A stretch of 8,102 nt of DNA, from assembly GCA_022571825.1 (NCBI GenBank), contig JACZXC010000117.1, forward strand, positions 1-8,102. The letters run 5' to 3'. How positions within the stretch are numbered: the first letter of the stretch is position 1; each line of letters begins with the position of its first letter. The translations under genes were made by a program, and so were the position numbers. Positions 1 to 5,346 of the stretch are shown piece by piece. This stretch comes from Myxococcales bacterium (GTDB lineage: Bacteria; Myxococcota_A; UBA9160; SMWR01). The notes below the pieces were generated by a model. It made no database searches, was not told where the DNA came from, and was given only the letters and a program-made list of their open reading frames with translations.

Positions 1-110
1 GCCTCGATGGGCAGCGGGTTGGCCGCGGGTGGATGGCGGAATTCGTTTGAAAATTGGTTTCCAGGCCGCAAGTGTATCTCGCATCTTCCCGATTTTTTTA
101 CGTTTGTGCC

Positions 111-140
111 TTGACGAGCCCAAAACACTGGTGGTACGGT
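111..140 (+). promoter_or_regulatory. Weak sigma70-like promoter candidate upstream of the histone-like gene
   Basis: TTGACG at 111-116 matches the -35 consensus at 5 of 6 bases. With an 18-nt spacer comes TACGGT at 135-140, preceded by TGG, which gives an extended -10 arrangement (TGnTAnnnT). The -10 itself matches only 3 of 6 bases. It would leave a leader of roughly 185 nt before the ATG at 333, so it could also serve a small RNA, or be chance. Confidence 0.3.
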
Positions 141-182
141 CGGTCGCAAGAGTGGCTCTAGTGCCGCGGATTCTGGTGAAAA

Positions 183-201
183 TGGAGGCAAATTGCCTTC
201 A
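183..201. repeat. 19-bp near-palindrome, possible operator
   Basis: The two 9-nt arms around a central A, TGGAGGCAA and TTGCCTTCA, pair at 8 of 9 positions; only 185/199 mismatch. The inner 13 bp are a perfect inverted repeat. The loop is too short for a terminator, so a dimeric DNA-binding protein site is the more natural reading. It lies between the promoter candidate at 111-140 and the histone-like gene. No regulator gene adjoins it. Confidence 0.3.
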
Positions 202-332
202 AGTCGCGCATACCGGCCTCCGATAGGGGGCGAGAGCAGATCGGCCGTGCGAGGTTCGTTGTGTGCGGTTCTGATTTGGGGATGTGCACAGCCGGGGTGC
301 TCGAGTACACGAACAGGGGGGTAACCCAAGTT

Positions 333-566
333 ATGGCAGCTCGACGCAAGAAGGCGACGCGAAAGAAGGCTACGCGTCGTCGCAAGAAGGCGACAGCCAA
401 GAAGACGACACGTCGCCGCAAGAAGAAGGCGACAGCCAAGAAGACGACACGTCGCCGCAAGAAGAAGGCGACAGCCAAGAAGACGACGCGTCGCCGCAAG
501 AAGAAGGCGGGGGCCAAGAAGGCGACTCGCAAAAAGGCACGTCGCCGCCGCAAGAAGGCGAGCTAG
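333..566 (+). CDS. Histone H1-like Lys/Arg/Ala-rich basic repeat protein (77 aa)
   Basis: This is probably a nucleoid-associated protein that binds DNA or RNA by charge, like the basic C-terminal tails of histone H1, AlgP or chlamydial Hc proteins. The ATG at 333 is chosen because a G-rich ribosome site (AGGGGGG, 315-321) lies 11 nt upstream; the frame stays open further upstream, but those residues do not look basic or repeat-like. From residue 15 to 65 the protein is four copies of a 13-residue unit (RRRKKKATAKKTT; the first copy is 12 long and the fourth is diverged), followed by RKKA and a basic end. There are no acidic or aromatic residues and no globular domain, so it is a tail-only protein. 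The overlapping antisense frame (158-553) is a shadow of the repeat. The family call is by composition; the specific function is inferred. Confidence 0.75.
   Translation: MAARRKKATRKKATRRRKKATAKKTTRRRKKKATAKKTTRRRKKKATAKKTTRRRKKKAGAKKATRKKARRRRKKAS
375..527 (+). repeat. 39-bp coding tandem repeat, about 4 copies
   Basis: The units are 375-410 (36 nt), 411-449, 450-488 and 489-527. Units 2 and 3 differ at a single base (the final ACA versus ACG codon). The first is one Lys codon shorter, and the fourth has GGG for ACA and GCG ACT at the end. Near-identity at third codon positions points to recent duplication by slippage or unequal recombination, so copy number may vary between strains. Confidence 0.85.
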
Positions 567-607
567 ATCAGTCGCCGCGGATCGATCCTCGACGGAGGGT
601 CGCAGGA

Positions 608-640
608 CCCCGGCCGGCACTGCCGGCCGGGGTTTCCTTC
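608..640 (+). terminator. Strong rho-independent terminator after the histone-like gene
   Basis: A perfect 11-bp GC stem (608-618 with 622-632) with a 3-nt ACT loop is followed by TTTCCTTC. It sits 42 nt after the stop codon of the basic repeat protein and just before the rpoZ promoter, so it isolates the two genes. The T tract is short but the stem is very stable. Confidence 0.8.
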
Positions 641-650
641 GTGATGGGCG

Positions 651-659
651 TGGTCTAAC
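651..659 (+). promoter_or_regulatory. Extended -10 promoter for rpoZ, leaderless spacing
   Basis: TGG followed by TCTAAC (654-659) fits an extended -10 element, with 4 of 6 bases matching TATAAT. It ends 9 nt before the rpoZ ATG, so transcription would begin at or next to the start codon. No good -35 is visible; the position falls in the terminator stem and T tract. No Shine-Dalgarno precedes rpoZ, which agrees with a leaderless message. Confidence 0.45.
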
Positions 660-668
660 CTCCGCACC

Positions 669-884
669 ATGGCCCGCATTACCATCGAAGATTGCACTGT
701 GAACGTCCCGAACCGCTTCCACCTGGTTCAGATGGCCGCGATCCGAACCAAGCAGCTGAAGAAGGGGGCGAAGCCCCTGGTCCAGGGCGAGGAGAACAAG
801 GCTGTAGTGATTTCACTACGAGAAATTGCAGCCGGCTACATCAAGCCCGACTATCCGGATTCGGACACCGCCGAGTCCGAATGA
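669..884 (+). CDS. rpoZ: DNA-directed RNA polymerase subunit omega (71 aa)
   Basis: Omega is the small core RNA polymerase subunit that binds the beta-prime C-terminus and helps its folding and assembly. The sequence shows the whole family pattern: MARITIEDC at the N-terminus, VPNRFHLVQMAAIRTKQL in the conserved helical core (residues 13-30), KGAKPLV, then VVISLREIAAGYI (46-58) and a short acidic tail. Length is normal for short deltaproteobacterial-type omegas. The ATG at 669 gives the canonical MAR start; there is no Shine-Dalgarno, and a -10-like element lies 9 nt upstream. It is flanked by a terminator upstream and a convergent gene downstream, so it appears monocistronic, and gmk or spoT, its frequent neighbours, are absent here. 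Confidence 0.93.
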   Translation: MARITIEDCTVNVPNRFHLVQMAAIRTKQLKKGAKPLVQGEENKAVVISLREIAAGYIKPDYPDSDTAESE

Positions 885-892
885 CTCCACCT

Positions 893-909
893 CGGGGCGC
901 CTTCCCCCG
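893..909. terminator. Weak hairpin between convergent rpoZ and kinase genes
   Basis: CGGGG (893-897) pairs with CCCCG (905-909) around a 7-nt loop, in the 26-nt gap between the two converging stop codons. Neither side has a T tract. It may serve as a bidirectional stop, but the stem is only 5 bp. Confidence 0.25.
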
Positions 910-910
910 G

Positions 911-2221
911 TCAGATCCCCTGGACCGGGACCCGGAAGCTGACCGTCGTCCCCACCCCCACCTCGCTGGAGAGGGAGACCTCGCCCTCCATTAGCACCAC
1001 GAGGTCGCGCACCGGTGCGAGCCCCAGACCCGCGCCGGCATACCGCTGAGACGACAGCGCGTCGACCTGATAGAACTCGTCGAACACCCGCTGCTGATCA
1101 TCCTGGCAGATGCCGATGCCCGTGTCTCGGATCTCGCAGATCAGCTGCTCTTTCGCCAGGCGAGCGCTGATTTCGATACGACCTCGGCGAGTGAACTTGG
1201 CTGCATTGTCGAGCAGAAGCAGCAGGATCTGATTGAGCTTCGTGAGGTCGGTTCGAATTTTGGGGAACGGTTTCTGGATCGACTGTTCTACGCGGACGGG
1301 CGAGTCTCCGATCGTCTCCTGGACACTGAAGATGGCCTCTTCGACCAGCTCGCGGAAGTTCACGTCCTGGATCTCTACCGGGAGTTCTCGCTGCTTGATC
1401 CGCCAGAGGTCCAAGATGTTCTGGAGTGTGCGCAGGAACGCAGTTCCCTCGTCCAATGCCGAGCGCAGGCTTGCCTTCGCCCCATCGGACAACGCGTCGT
1501 TTTCGCCGGCCAGAACGGAGATGATGGCTTCGATGATGCTGTTGAGCGGCGTGCGGAGCTCGCGCGACATCTTCTCGATGAAGTCGTTCTTGAGCTTCTC
1601 GATCTTCTCGAGCTTCTCGTTGTTGCGAAGGAGTGCGATGTCTTGGGCGAAGAGGGCCTCGGAGAGCTGCAGAATCTCGTCGGCGTGATCGCTCTCGGGA
1701 ATCGTTGCTGCCTCGGCGGGCGGGGAAGGGGCGGATTGGAGGGCGTTGTTCAGGCGCTCGTGGTCGAGGCGCAGACCGAGCTCCGAGGCCAGGGTCGCGA
1801 TCATGCGGAGCTGACTGGCATCCGGGGACGCGGGCGATCCGACGGCCAGCGTGCCGTGCACCCATTCCCCGCAAACGAGGGGGTAGATGATCAGACCCCC
1901 CGCCGAGCGGTTGCCCAACGCCTCGATCGGGTCGAACTGGGTCATGGACCGGGTGGCTGCGACCTCGCGGACACGCGGCAGCAGGACTTCGGCGGCGCCC
2001 CGAGCCTCCGTCGCGTTTCCGAAGCCCGCGGCAGCGCGGAGGCAGGCAGAGTCCGGATCCTCCGGGCGAACCGAGACGAAGACGAGGGCCACGCCCCCGT
2101 TCACCGTCTCCACCGCGGACGAAGCGCTCGATCGCAGGGCTGCTGCGAGAGCCCTGGTGCGCTTCGGCTCCGAGCCGGGGTCGGTCGTCCCCGCGTGCGC
2201 TGCTTCGGATCGGGCGGTCAA
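911..2221 (-). CDS. Soluble GAF-domain histidine kinase-like protein lacking the phospho-acceptor His (436 aa)
   Basis: Domain order: a GAF-like sensor (about residues 25-157), a charged coiled-coil linker (about 182-214), a HisKA dimerisation domain (about 211-278) and an HATPase_c domain (about 323-432). There are no membrane segments, so it acts in the cytoplasm. The ATP-binding boxes look intact: N box LLDNAAKFT (337-344), G1 DTGIGI (366-371), F box DEFYQVD (381-387) and G2 GAGLGL (396-401). The H box reads MSRELRTPLN, with Arg220 (CGC, 1564-1562) where His is expected; the following Glu is kept. It may bind ATP without autophosphorylating, or act on a partner. Translation starts at TTG 2221, set by GGAGG 6 nt upstream. 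It lies 15 nt after the pilT-like gene, so they are probably co-transcribed, suggesting a role in pilus motility control (inference). No response regulator adjoins it. Confidence 0.88.
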   Translation of the reverse strand: MTARSEAAHAGTTDPGSEPKRTRALAAALRSSASSAVETVNGGVALVFVSVRPEDPDSACLRAAAGFGNATEARGAAEVLLPRVREVAATRSMTQFDPIEALGNRSAGGLIIYPLVCGEWVHGTLAVGSPASPDASQLRMIATLASELGLRLDHERLNNALQSAPSPPAEAATIPESDHADEILQLSEALFAQDIALLRNNEKLEKIEKLKNDFIEKMSRELRTPLNSIIEAIISVLAGENDALSDGAKASLRSALDEGTAFLRTLQNILDLWRIKQRELPVEIQDVNFRELVEEAIFSVQETIGDSPVRVEQSIQKPFPKIRTDLTKLNQILLLLLDNAAKFTRRGRIEISARLAKEQLICEIRDTGIGICQDDQQRVFDEFYQVDALSSQRYAGAGLGLAPVRDLVVLMEGEVSLSSEVGVGTTVSFRVPVQGI

Positions 2222-2227
2222 TCGGGG

Positions 2228-2232
2228 CCTCC
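2228..2232 (-). promoter_or_regulatory. Shine-Dalgarno that fixes the TTG start of the kinase
   Basis: GGAGG read on the minus strand, 6 nt before TTG at 2221-2219. It lies entirely in the 15-nt gap after the pilT-like stop codon (2239-2237), so translation of the kinase starts independently within the shared message. No ATG or GTG is equally well placed. Confidence 0.8.
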
Positions 2233-2236
2233 GCGC

Positions 2237-3385
2237 CTAGAAGCGCTCGTCCGTGTCGATCTCGAAGGCTTCCTCGGACTTCTCTTCCTCGATCTCCGTC
2301 TCCGGATCGTAGCCGCCCTCGAGGGCCAACTTTGTCTTGAAGTCTGTGGGGTTCGTGGCGGCGCTCATGGCCGTCTCGATCGAGATCTTGTTGGCGTGCA
2401 GCAGATCCAGCAGATGCTGGTCAAAGGTCTGCATCAGCTCCGACCGGCCTCGCGCGATGTATTCGGCGAGATCGCCGCTCTTGTTCGGGTCCTTGATGCA
2501 CTCCTGGATAGTCCGGCTGGTTTGCATCATCTCCACCGCCGGCACGCGATCGGTCTGCTTCTTGTTCGGCAGCAGGCGGAGCGACACGATCGCCGCCAGG
2601 TTCTCGGCCAGGCGTGCGCGCACCTGGAGCTGCTCCTCGGGCGGGAAGAATGCACACAGGCGGCTGATGGTTGCCGCCACACCGCTGGTATGGATGGACG
2701 AGAAGACCAGATGGCCGGTCTCGGCGGCCTTGAGCGACGTGTCGACGGTCTCGAGGTCGCGCATCTCGCCCACCATGATCACGTCGGGATCCTGACGCAG
2801 GGCGGCGCGCAGGGCCTCGGGAAACGACGCCGTGTCGGTGCCGATCTCGCGCTGGGTGATGATGCTCTGATCGTGGGTGAAGACGAACTCGATCGGATCC
2901 TCGATCGTGATGATCTTGGCCTTGCGGGTCTTGTTGACTTCTTGGATGAGGGTCGCCAATGTGGTCGACTTTCCCATGCCGGTGGAGCCGGTGATGAGCA
3001 CGTATCCGCGCCGGAGCTTCGCCAACTGGCGCAGCGGGCCGGGGAGGTTCAGTTCCTCGAAGGTCCGGATCTGGAGCGGGATGACACGCAGGACGATATT
3101 GAAGCAGCGGCGCTGCCTGGATATGTTGACCCGAAATCGCCCCTCGTCCGGCAGTTCGAAGGCCAAGTCGACTTCGGCGGAGATATCGGCGACGTCTAGG
3201 GACTCTTGTGCCAGCAAGAGACGGGCGATCGCTTCGGTGTCTTGTGGCGTCAGGATCTTGTAGCGGAGCTCGACGAGATCTCCGTGAAATCGGTACAGGG
3301 GCAGGTAACCCACCTGGAAGTGGATGTCCGACGCCCCCTTCTCAATCCCGAGCCGGAGCAGGCGGTTCAGCTTTTCGCCGTCCAT
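2237..3385 (-). CDS. PilT/PilU-family type IV pilus retraction ATPase (382 aa)
   Basis: This is a hexameric cytoplasmic motor of the GspE/PilT family that powers pilus depolymerisation for twitching motility. The N-terminal PAS-like domain begins with a typical GASDIHFQVG (residues 17-26). The motor core follows: Walker A GSTGMGKS (133-140), Asp box TIEDPIEFVF (160-169), Walker B DVIMVGEMRD (201-210, Glu207) and His box GHLVFSSIHT (224-233). The C-terminal part has ELMQTFDQHLLDLL (316-329) but not the AIRNLIRE motif of classical PilT, so it resembles PilU more. It ends in an acidic tail (362-380). ATG 3385 is supported by GGAGGG 9 nt upstream. It heads a minus-strand operon with the GAF kinase-like gene. 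No pilus structural gene is in view, so retraction is assigned by family. Whether to call it pilT or pilU is unresolved. Confidence 0.93.
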   Translation of the reverse strand: MDGEKLNRLLRLGIEKGASDIHFQVGYLPLYRFHGDLVELRYKILTPQDTEAIARLLLAQESLDVADISAEVDLAFELPDEGRFRVNISRQRRCFNIVLRVIPLQIRTFEELNLPGPLRQLAKLRRGYVLITGSTGMGKSTTLATLIQEVNKTRKAKIITIEDPIEFVFTHDQSIITQREIGTDTASFPEALRAALRQDPDVIMVGEMRDLETVDTSLKAAETGHLVFSSIHTSGVAATISRLCAFFPPEEQLQVRARLAENLAAIVSLRLLPNKKQTDRVPAVEMMQTSRTIQECIKDPNKSGDLAEYIARGRSELMQTFDQHLLDLLHANKISIETAMSAATNPTDFKTKLALEGGYDPETEIEEEKSEEAFEIDTDERF

Positions 3386-3394
3386 GGACTCACG

Positions 3395-3400
3395 CCCTCC
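3395..3400 (-). promoter_or_regulatory. Shine-Dalgarno of the PilT/PilU-like gene
   Basis: GGAGGG on the minus strand, 9 nt before the ATG at 3385. It supports this start, which also gives a normal family N-terminus. Confidence 0.75.
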
Positions 3401-3501
3401 GAGCGGATACCGGCCCCCGCGGAGGGAGACCTCGAGATGCCTATCGGCGTTTCGCCAGGTCCCTTGACCCGGATTCGGTCTCGCCCCGACGACCTCGGGC
3501 C

Positions 3502-3530
3502 CAGACCCGGAAGCGGGCCTTCGCTACCCT
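3502..3530 (+). promoter_or_regulatory. Weak promoter candidate for the secreted coiled-coil protein
   Basis: CAGACC (3502-3507) and TACCCT (3525-3530) are separated by 17 nt. Each matches the sigma70 consensus at only 3 of 6 bases, but the TAnnnT pattern is common in GC-rich genomes. Transcription would start just before the GGAGAGGGGGG ribosome site at 3540-3550. It lies in the divergent gap with the pilT-like gene (3386-3559), where no other signal stands out. Confidence 0.3.
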
Positions 3531-3559
3531 CGCGGTGTAGGAGAGGGGGGTTGGCGAAC

Positions 3560-4063
3560 TTGCCGCGACGGCGAAACGGAGCGAGCCGGGTTCTGGTGGC
3601 CGGGGCCAGCGCGGCCCTGCTGGCCGGGGCGGGTTGGGTCGCCGCCGCGGACGAGCGTCCGGCCGTCGATCTGGACCGGCTATTGCGTTTGCCCGCGTCC
3701 GGGCAAGCCCTTCATGACAACCCCCGGCCCGGTGGGGCGACCCGGAGCCAGTGGAGAGCCCGGTTCAGCGACGCGCGCGCCGATCTCGAGGACGCCCGGT
3801 TGGCCCTGGCGGCGGCACAGAAGGAGCTGGAAGAGCTGGCGGGAGAGTCGTCCACCTGGCAGATGGCCGTTCCCGGGGCTTCGGCCAACTCCAGCGAGAA
3901 TTCACCCATCAGCTTTCGCCTGGTTCAGGAGATCCGTCGCCAGCGCGAAGAGGTCGAACACAGCCAGCGCGGCCTGCAGGACCTGGGGGTGGAGGCGAAC
4001 CTGGCCGGGGTTCCCGAAGAGTGGACCCAGCCCCGGTCGAAGGTTCCCCCGTCGGCGCGCTGA
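3560..4063 (+). CDS. Predicted secreted coiled-coil protein of unknown function (167 aa)
   Basis: I do not recognise a family. A basic N-terminus (PRRRNGASR) and a hydrophobic stretch VLVAGASAALLAGAGWV (residues 11-27) ending in AAA before DE look like a Sec signal peptide cleaved near residue 30, so the mature protein should be periplasmic or exported. Two helical heptad-like segments follow (about 65-97 and 117-147), joined by a Ser/Gly-rich loop; there is no Cys in the protein. The start is TTG 3560, 9 nt after a GGAGAGGGGGG ribosome site; TTG 3551 in the same frame is too close to that site but possible. The frame stays open far upstream into the pilT-like gene, but that extension has no signal-peptide sense. 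It is divergent from the pilT-like operon and converges on the MFS gene 19 nt away. A link to pilus assembly is only a guess from position. Confidence 0.65.
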   Translation: MPRRRNGASRVLVAGASAALLAGAGWVAAADERPAVDLDRLLRLPASGQALHDNPRPGGATRSQWRARFSDARADLEDARLALAAAQKELEELAGESSTWQMAVPGASANSSENSPISFRLVQEIRRQREEVEHSQRGLQDLGVEANLAGVPEEWTQPRSKVPPSAR

Positions 4064-4082
4064 GCCGGCCACCCATCGCCGC

Positions 4083-5273
4083 TCAGGGATCCGAGCCCTC
4101 GAGCCAGATCCGTGCCCCGGGAAGGAAGGCGAAGGCGGGCAGGGCGTAGAGCGCGGTGAGCGCGAAATAGCCGGCGTAGCCCATGCGCTCCGTCAGCCAG
4201 CCCGCGGGGAGTGCGACCAGCGACCCGGCCAGAGCGTAGAGAGCCGTCACCAGGGCGTACTGCACCGCGGCGTGTTCCTTGTCGCAGATCCACATCAGAT
4301 ACGAGAGAAAGGCGGCCGAGGCGAGTCCGCCGCAGAACGACTCGATTCCGGAGGCGGCGTAGATGCCGGCTCTCCCACTCTCCGGAAAAGCCGCCGCCGC
4401 CGCATAGCCGAGGTTCGAGGCGAGTGCCAGCGCGCCCAGCAGCCAAAGTGAGCGACCGATTCCGCCTCGGGCCACCATGACCCCTCCCGCGATGGCGCCG
4501 AGGACCGTGGCGCCGATCCCGAACGTTGCGCTCACCGCCGCGATCTCCGGGTCGCTGAGGCCCCGATCCACCCAGAAGGTCTTGACCATCGGTCCCATCG
4601 CCCGGTCGCCCACGCGATAGAGCAGGATGAACCCGACCACCGGGATCACCCCGGGGCGGTTGAGCCACCGGCGCAGGGGGGCGATCGTCTCGCGCCGACT
4701 CTCGGTCGGAATGGCGACCCGAGGCACAGCGAATACACCACTCGCCATGGCGAGGCTCAGGGCTGCGCCGACGAGGAAGGTTCCCCGCCAGCCGATCCAG
4801 CCGGGCAGGAGCAGCAATCCGCTCCCGGCGGTGAGCAGACCGACACGGTAGGCGGTGATTTTCATCGAGTTGACCGGGCCTTCCCGGCCTCGCTCGGTGA
4901 TGCCGATGGCGTAGGCGTCGATCGCGACGTCCTGGGTCGCCGACGCCACGCAGTAGAGGATGAATACCAACCAAAGGACCGGGCCGAGCCGGTGCAGGTC
5001 GTCGAATCCGATCCAGACCAGGCAGGCGGCCATGACGACCATCGATCCGGCGATCCAGTGGCGTCGCTCGCCCAGACGGTCGACTAGGGGAGACCAGAGG
5101 ACCTTGGCCGACCATGCAATGTAGAGCCCGCTGAGCCAGCCGATCTCCGTCAGGGACACACCGTGGCGACGGAAATAGATCGGCCAGACGTCCGCGTAGA
5201 CACCCATCGGGAAGCCCTCGATGACGTAGACCACCGCGATGATCGAGAGCGTACGCCCGAGAGATATCCTCAC
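4083..5273 (-). CDS. AmpG-like MFS permease, PAT family (396 aa)
   Basis: This is an inner-membrane major facilitator with about 12 hydrophobic helices. Several segments fit the AmpG/PAT branch: EGFPMGVYADVWPIYFRRHG after the first helix (19-38), the VLWSPLVDRLGERRHW loop (58-73), TQDVAIDAYAIGI (113-125), AYRVGLLTAG (141-150), LLYRVGDRAMGP (217-228) and SFCGGLASAAFLSYLMWIC (312-330). AmpG imports anhydro-muropeptides for peptidoglycan recycling, but other PAT members carry other substrates, so the substrate is not assigned. E. coli AmpG is longer, near 490 aa with extra helices. The GTG start at 5273 has no Shine-Dalgarno, but CTGACC-N17-TACACT ends 9 nt upstream, fitting a leaderless transcript. 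The frame continues upstream to 5624, but that part overlaps the divergent oxygenase gene and is not membrane-like. No ampC, ampD or nagZ gene is adjacent. Confidence 0.85.
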   Translation of the reverse strand: MRISLGRTLSIIAVVYVIEGFPMGVYADVWPIYFRRHGVSLTEIGWLSGLYIAWSAKVLWSPLVDRLGERRHWIAGSMVVMAACLVWIGFDDLHRLGPVLWLVFILYCVASATQDVAIDAYAIGITERGREGPVNSMKITAYRVGLLTAGSGLLLLPGWIGWRGTFLVGAALSLAMASGVFAVPRVAIPTESRRETIAPLRRWLNRPGVIPVVGFILLYRVGDRAMGPMVKTFWVDRGLSDPEIAAVSATFGIGATVLGAIAGGVMVARGGIGRSLWLLGALALASNLGYAAAAAFPESGRAGIYAASGIESFCGGLASAAFLSYLMWICDKEHAAVQYALVTALYALAGSLVALPAGWLTERMGYAGYFALTALYALPAFAFLPGARIWLEGSDP

Positions 5274-5282
5274 CCCGGACCC

Positions 5283-5311
5283 AGTGTAGACAACGCGGTG
5301 TATTGGGTCAG
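5283..5311 (-). promoter_or_regulatory. Promoter of the AmpG-like permease, leaderless spacing
   Basis: On the minus strand, CTGACC (5311-5306) and TACACT (5288-5283) are separated by 17 nt; each matches consensus at 4 of 6 bases. The -10 ends 9 nt before the GTG at 5273, so the message would begin at or beside the start codon. Its -35 overlaps the near-palindrome at 5307-5325. Confidence 0.5.
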
Positions 5312-5325
5312 TCTCTGAGTCTGAC
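5307..5325. promoter_or_regulatory. 19-bp near-palindrome in the divergent promoter region, candidate operator
   Basis: The sequence GTCAGTCTCTGAGTCTGAC has two 9-nt arms around a central T; 8 of 9 pairs match (5312/5320 is T/T). It overlaps the permease -35 and lies 21 nt before the GTG of the oxygenase gene, so a bound dimer could affect both divergent genes. Size and symmetry resemble TetR- or GntR-type sites, but no regulator gene lies in the window. Confidence 0.4.
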
Positions 5326-5346
5326 GGGGCGAACGAGCGTGACGAT

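Larger units (their letters stand above)
1..332. other. Left-edge region without a convincing gene
   Basis: This stretch has several short open frames but none has a recognisable protein motif, a good ribosome site or coding-like composition. It is visibly less GC-rich than the rest, with a T7 run near 91-97 that has no hairpin in front of it. It holds a weak sigma70-like promoter candidate (111-140), a 19-bp near-palindrome (183-201) and the G-rich ribosome site of the next gene (315-321). The end of an upstream gene could lie at the very left edge, but nothing identifies it. Confidence 0.5.

Noticed and set aside
85..100. Intrinsic terminator at the T7 run near the left edge
   Set aside because: No stable GC stem precedes the T run.
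375..527. CRISPR-like array
   Set aside because: The 39-bp units are directly adjacent without spacers and stay in one coding frame, so this is a coding tandem repeat.
158..553. 131-aa minus-strand frame rich in RRRVVFLAVAF repeats, looking like a membrane protein
   Set aside because: It is the antisense of the Lys/Arg-rich repeat gene; the hydrophobic pattern is just the complement of AAG/GCG/CGC codons, and the plus strand has the ribosome site and the terminator.
284..658. 124-aa plus-strand frame with Gln/Glu/Asp-rich repeats
   Set aside because: Another reading frame of the same 39-bp repeat; it has no ribosome site and runs through the terminator hairpin.
1643..3199. 518-aa plus-strand frame across the kinase and pilT-like genes
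   Set aside because: The minus strand carries full conserved motifs of two known families; this long frame is an antisense shadow caused by high GC, and it shows no domain.
3206..3559. N-terminal extension of the secreted coiled-coil protein
   Set aside because: It would overlap the pilT-like gene antisense and bury the signal peptide; ribosome-site spacing favours TTG 3560.
3925..5115. 396-aa minus-strand frame overlapping the permease gene
   Set aside because: It is out of frame with the AmpG-like sequence, is Arg/Gly/Pro-rich and overlaps the convergent secreted protein.
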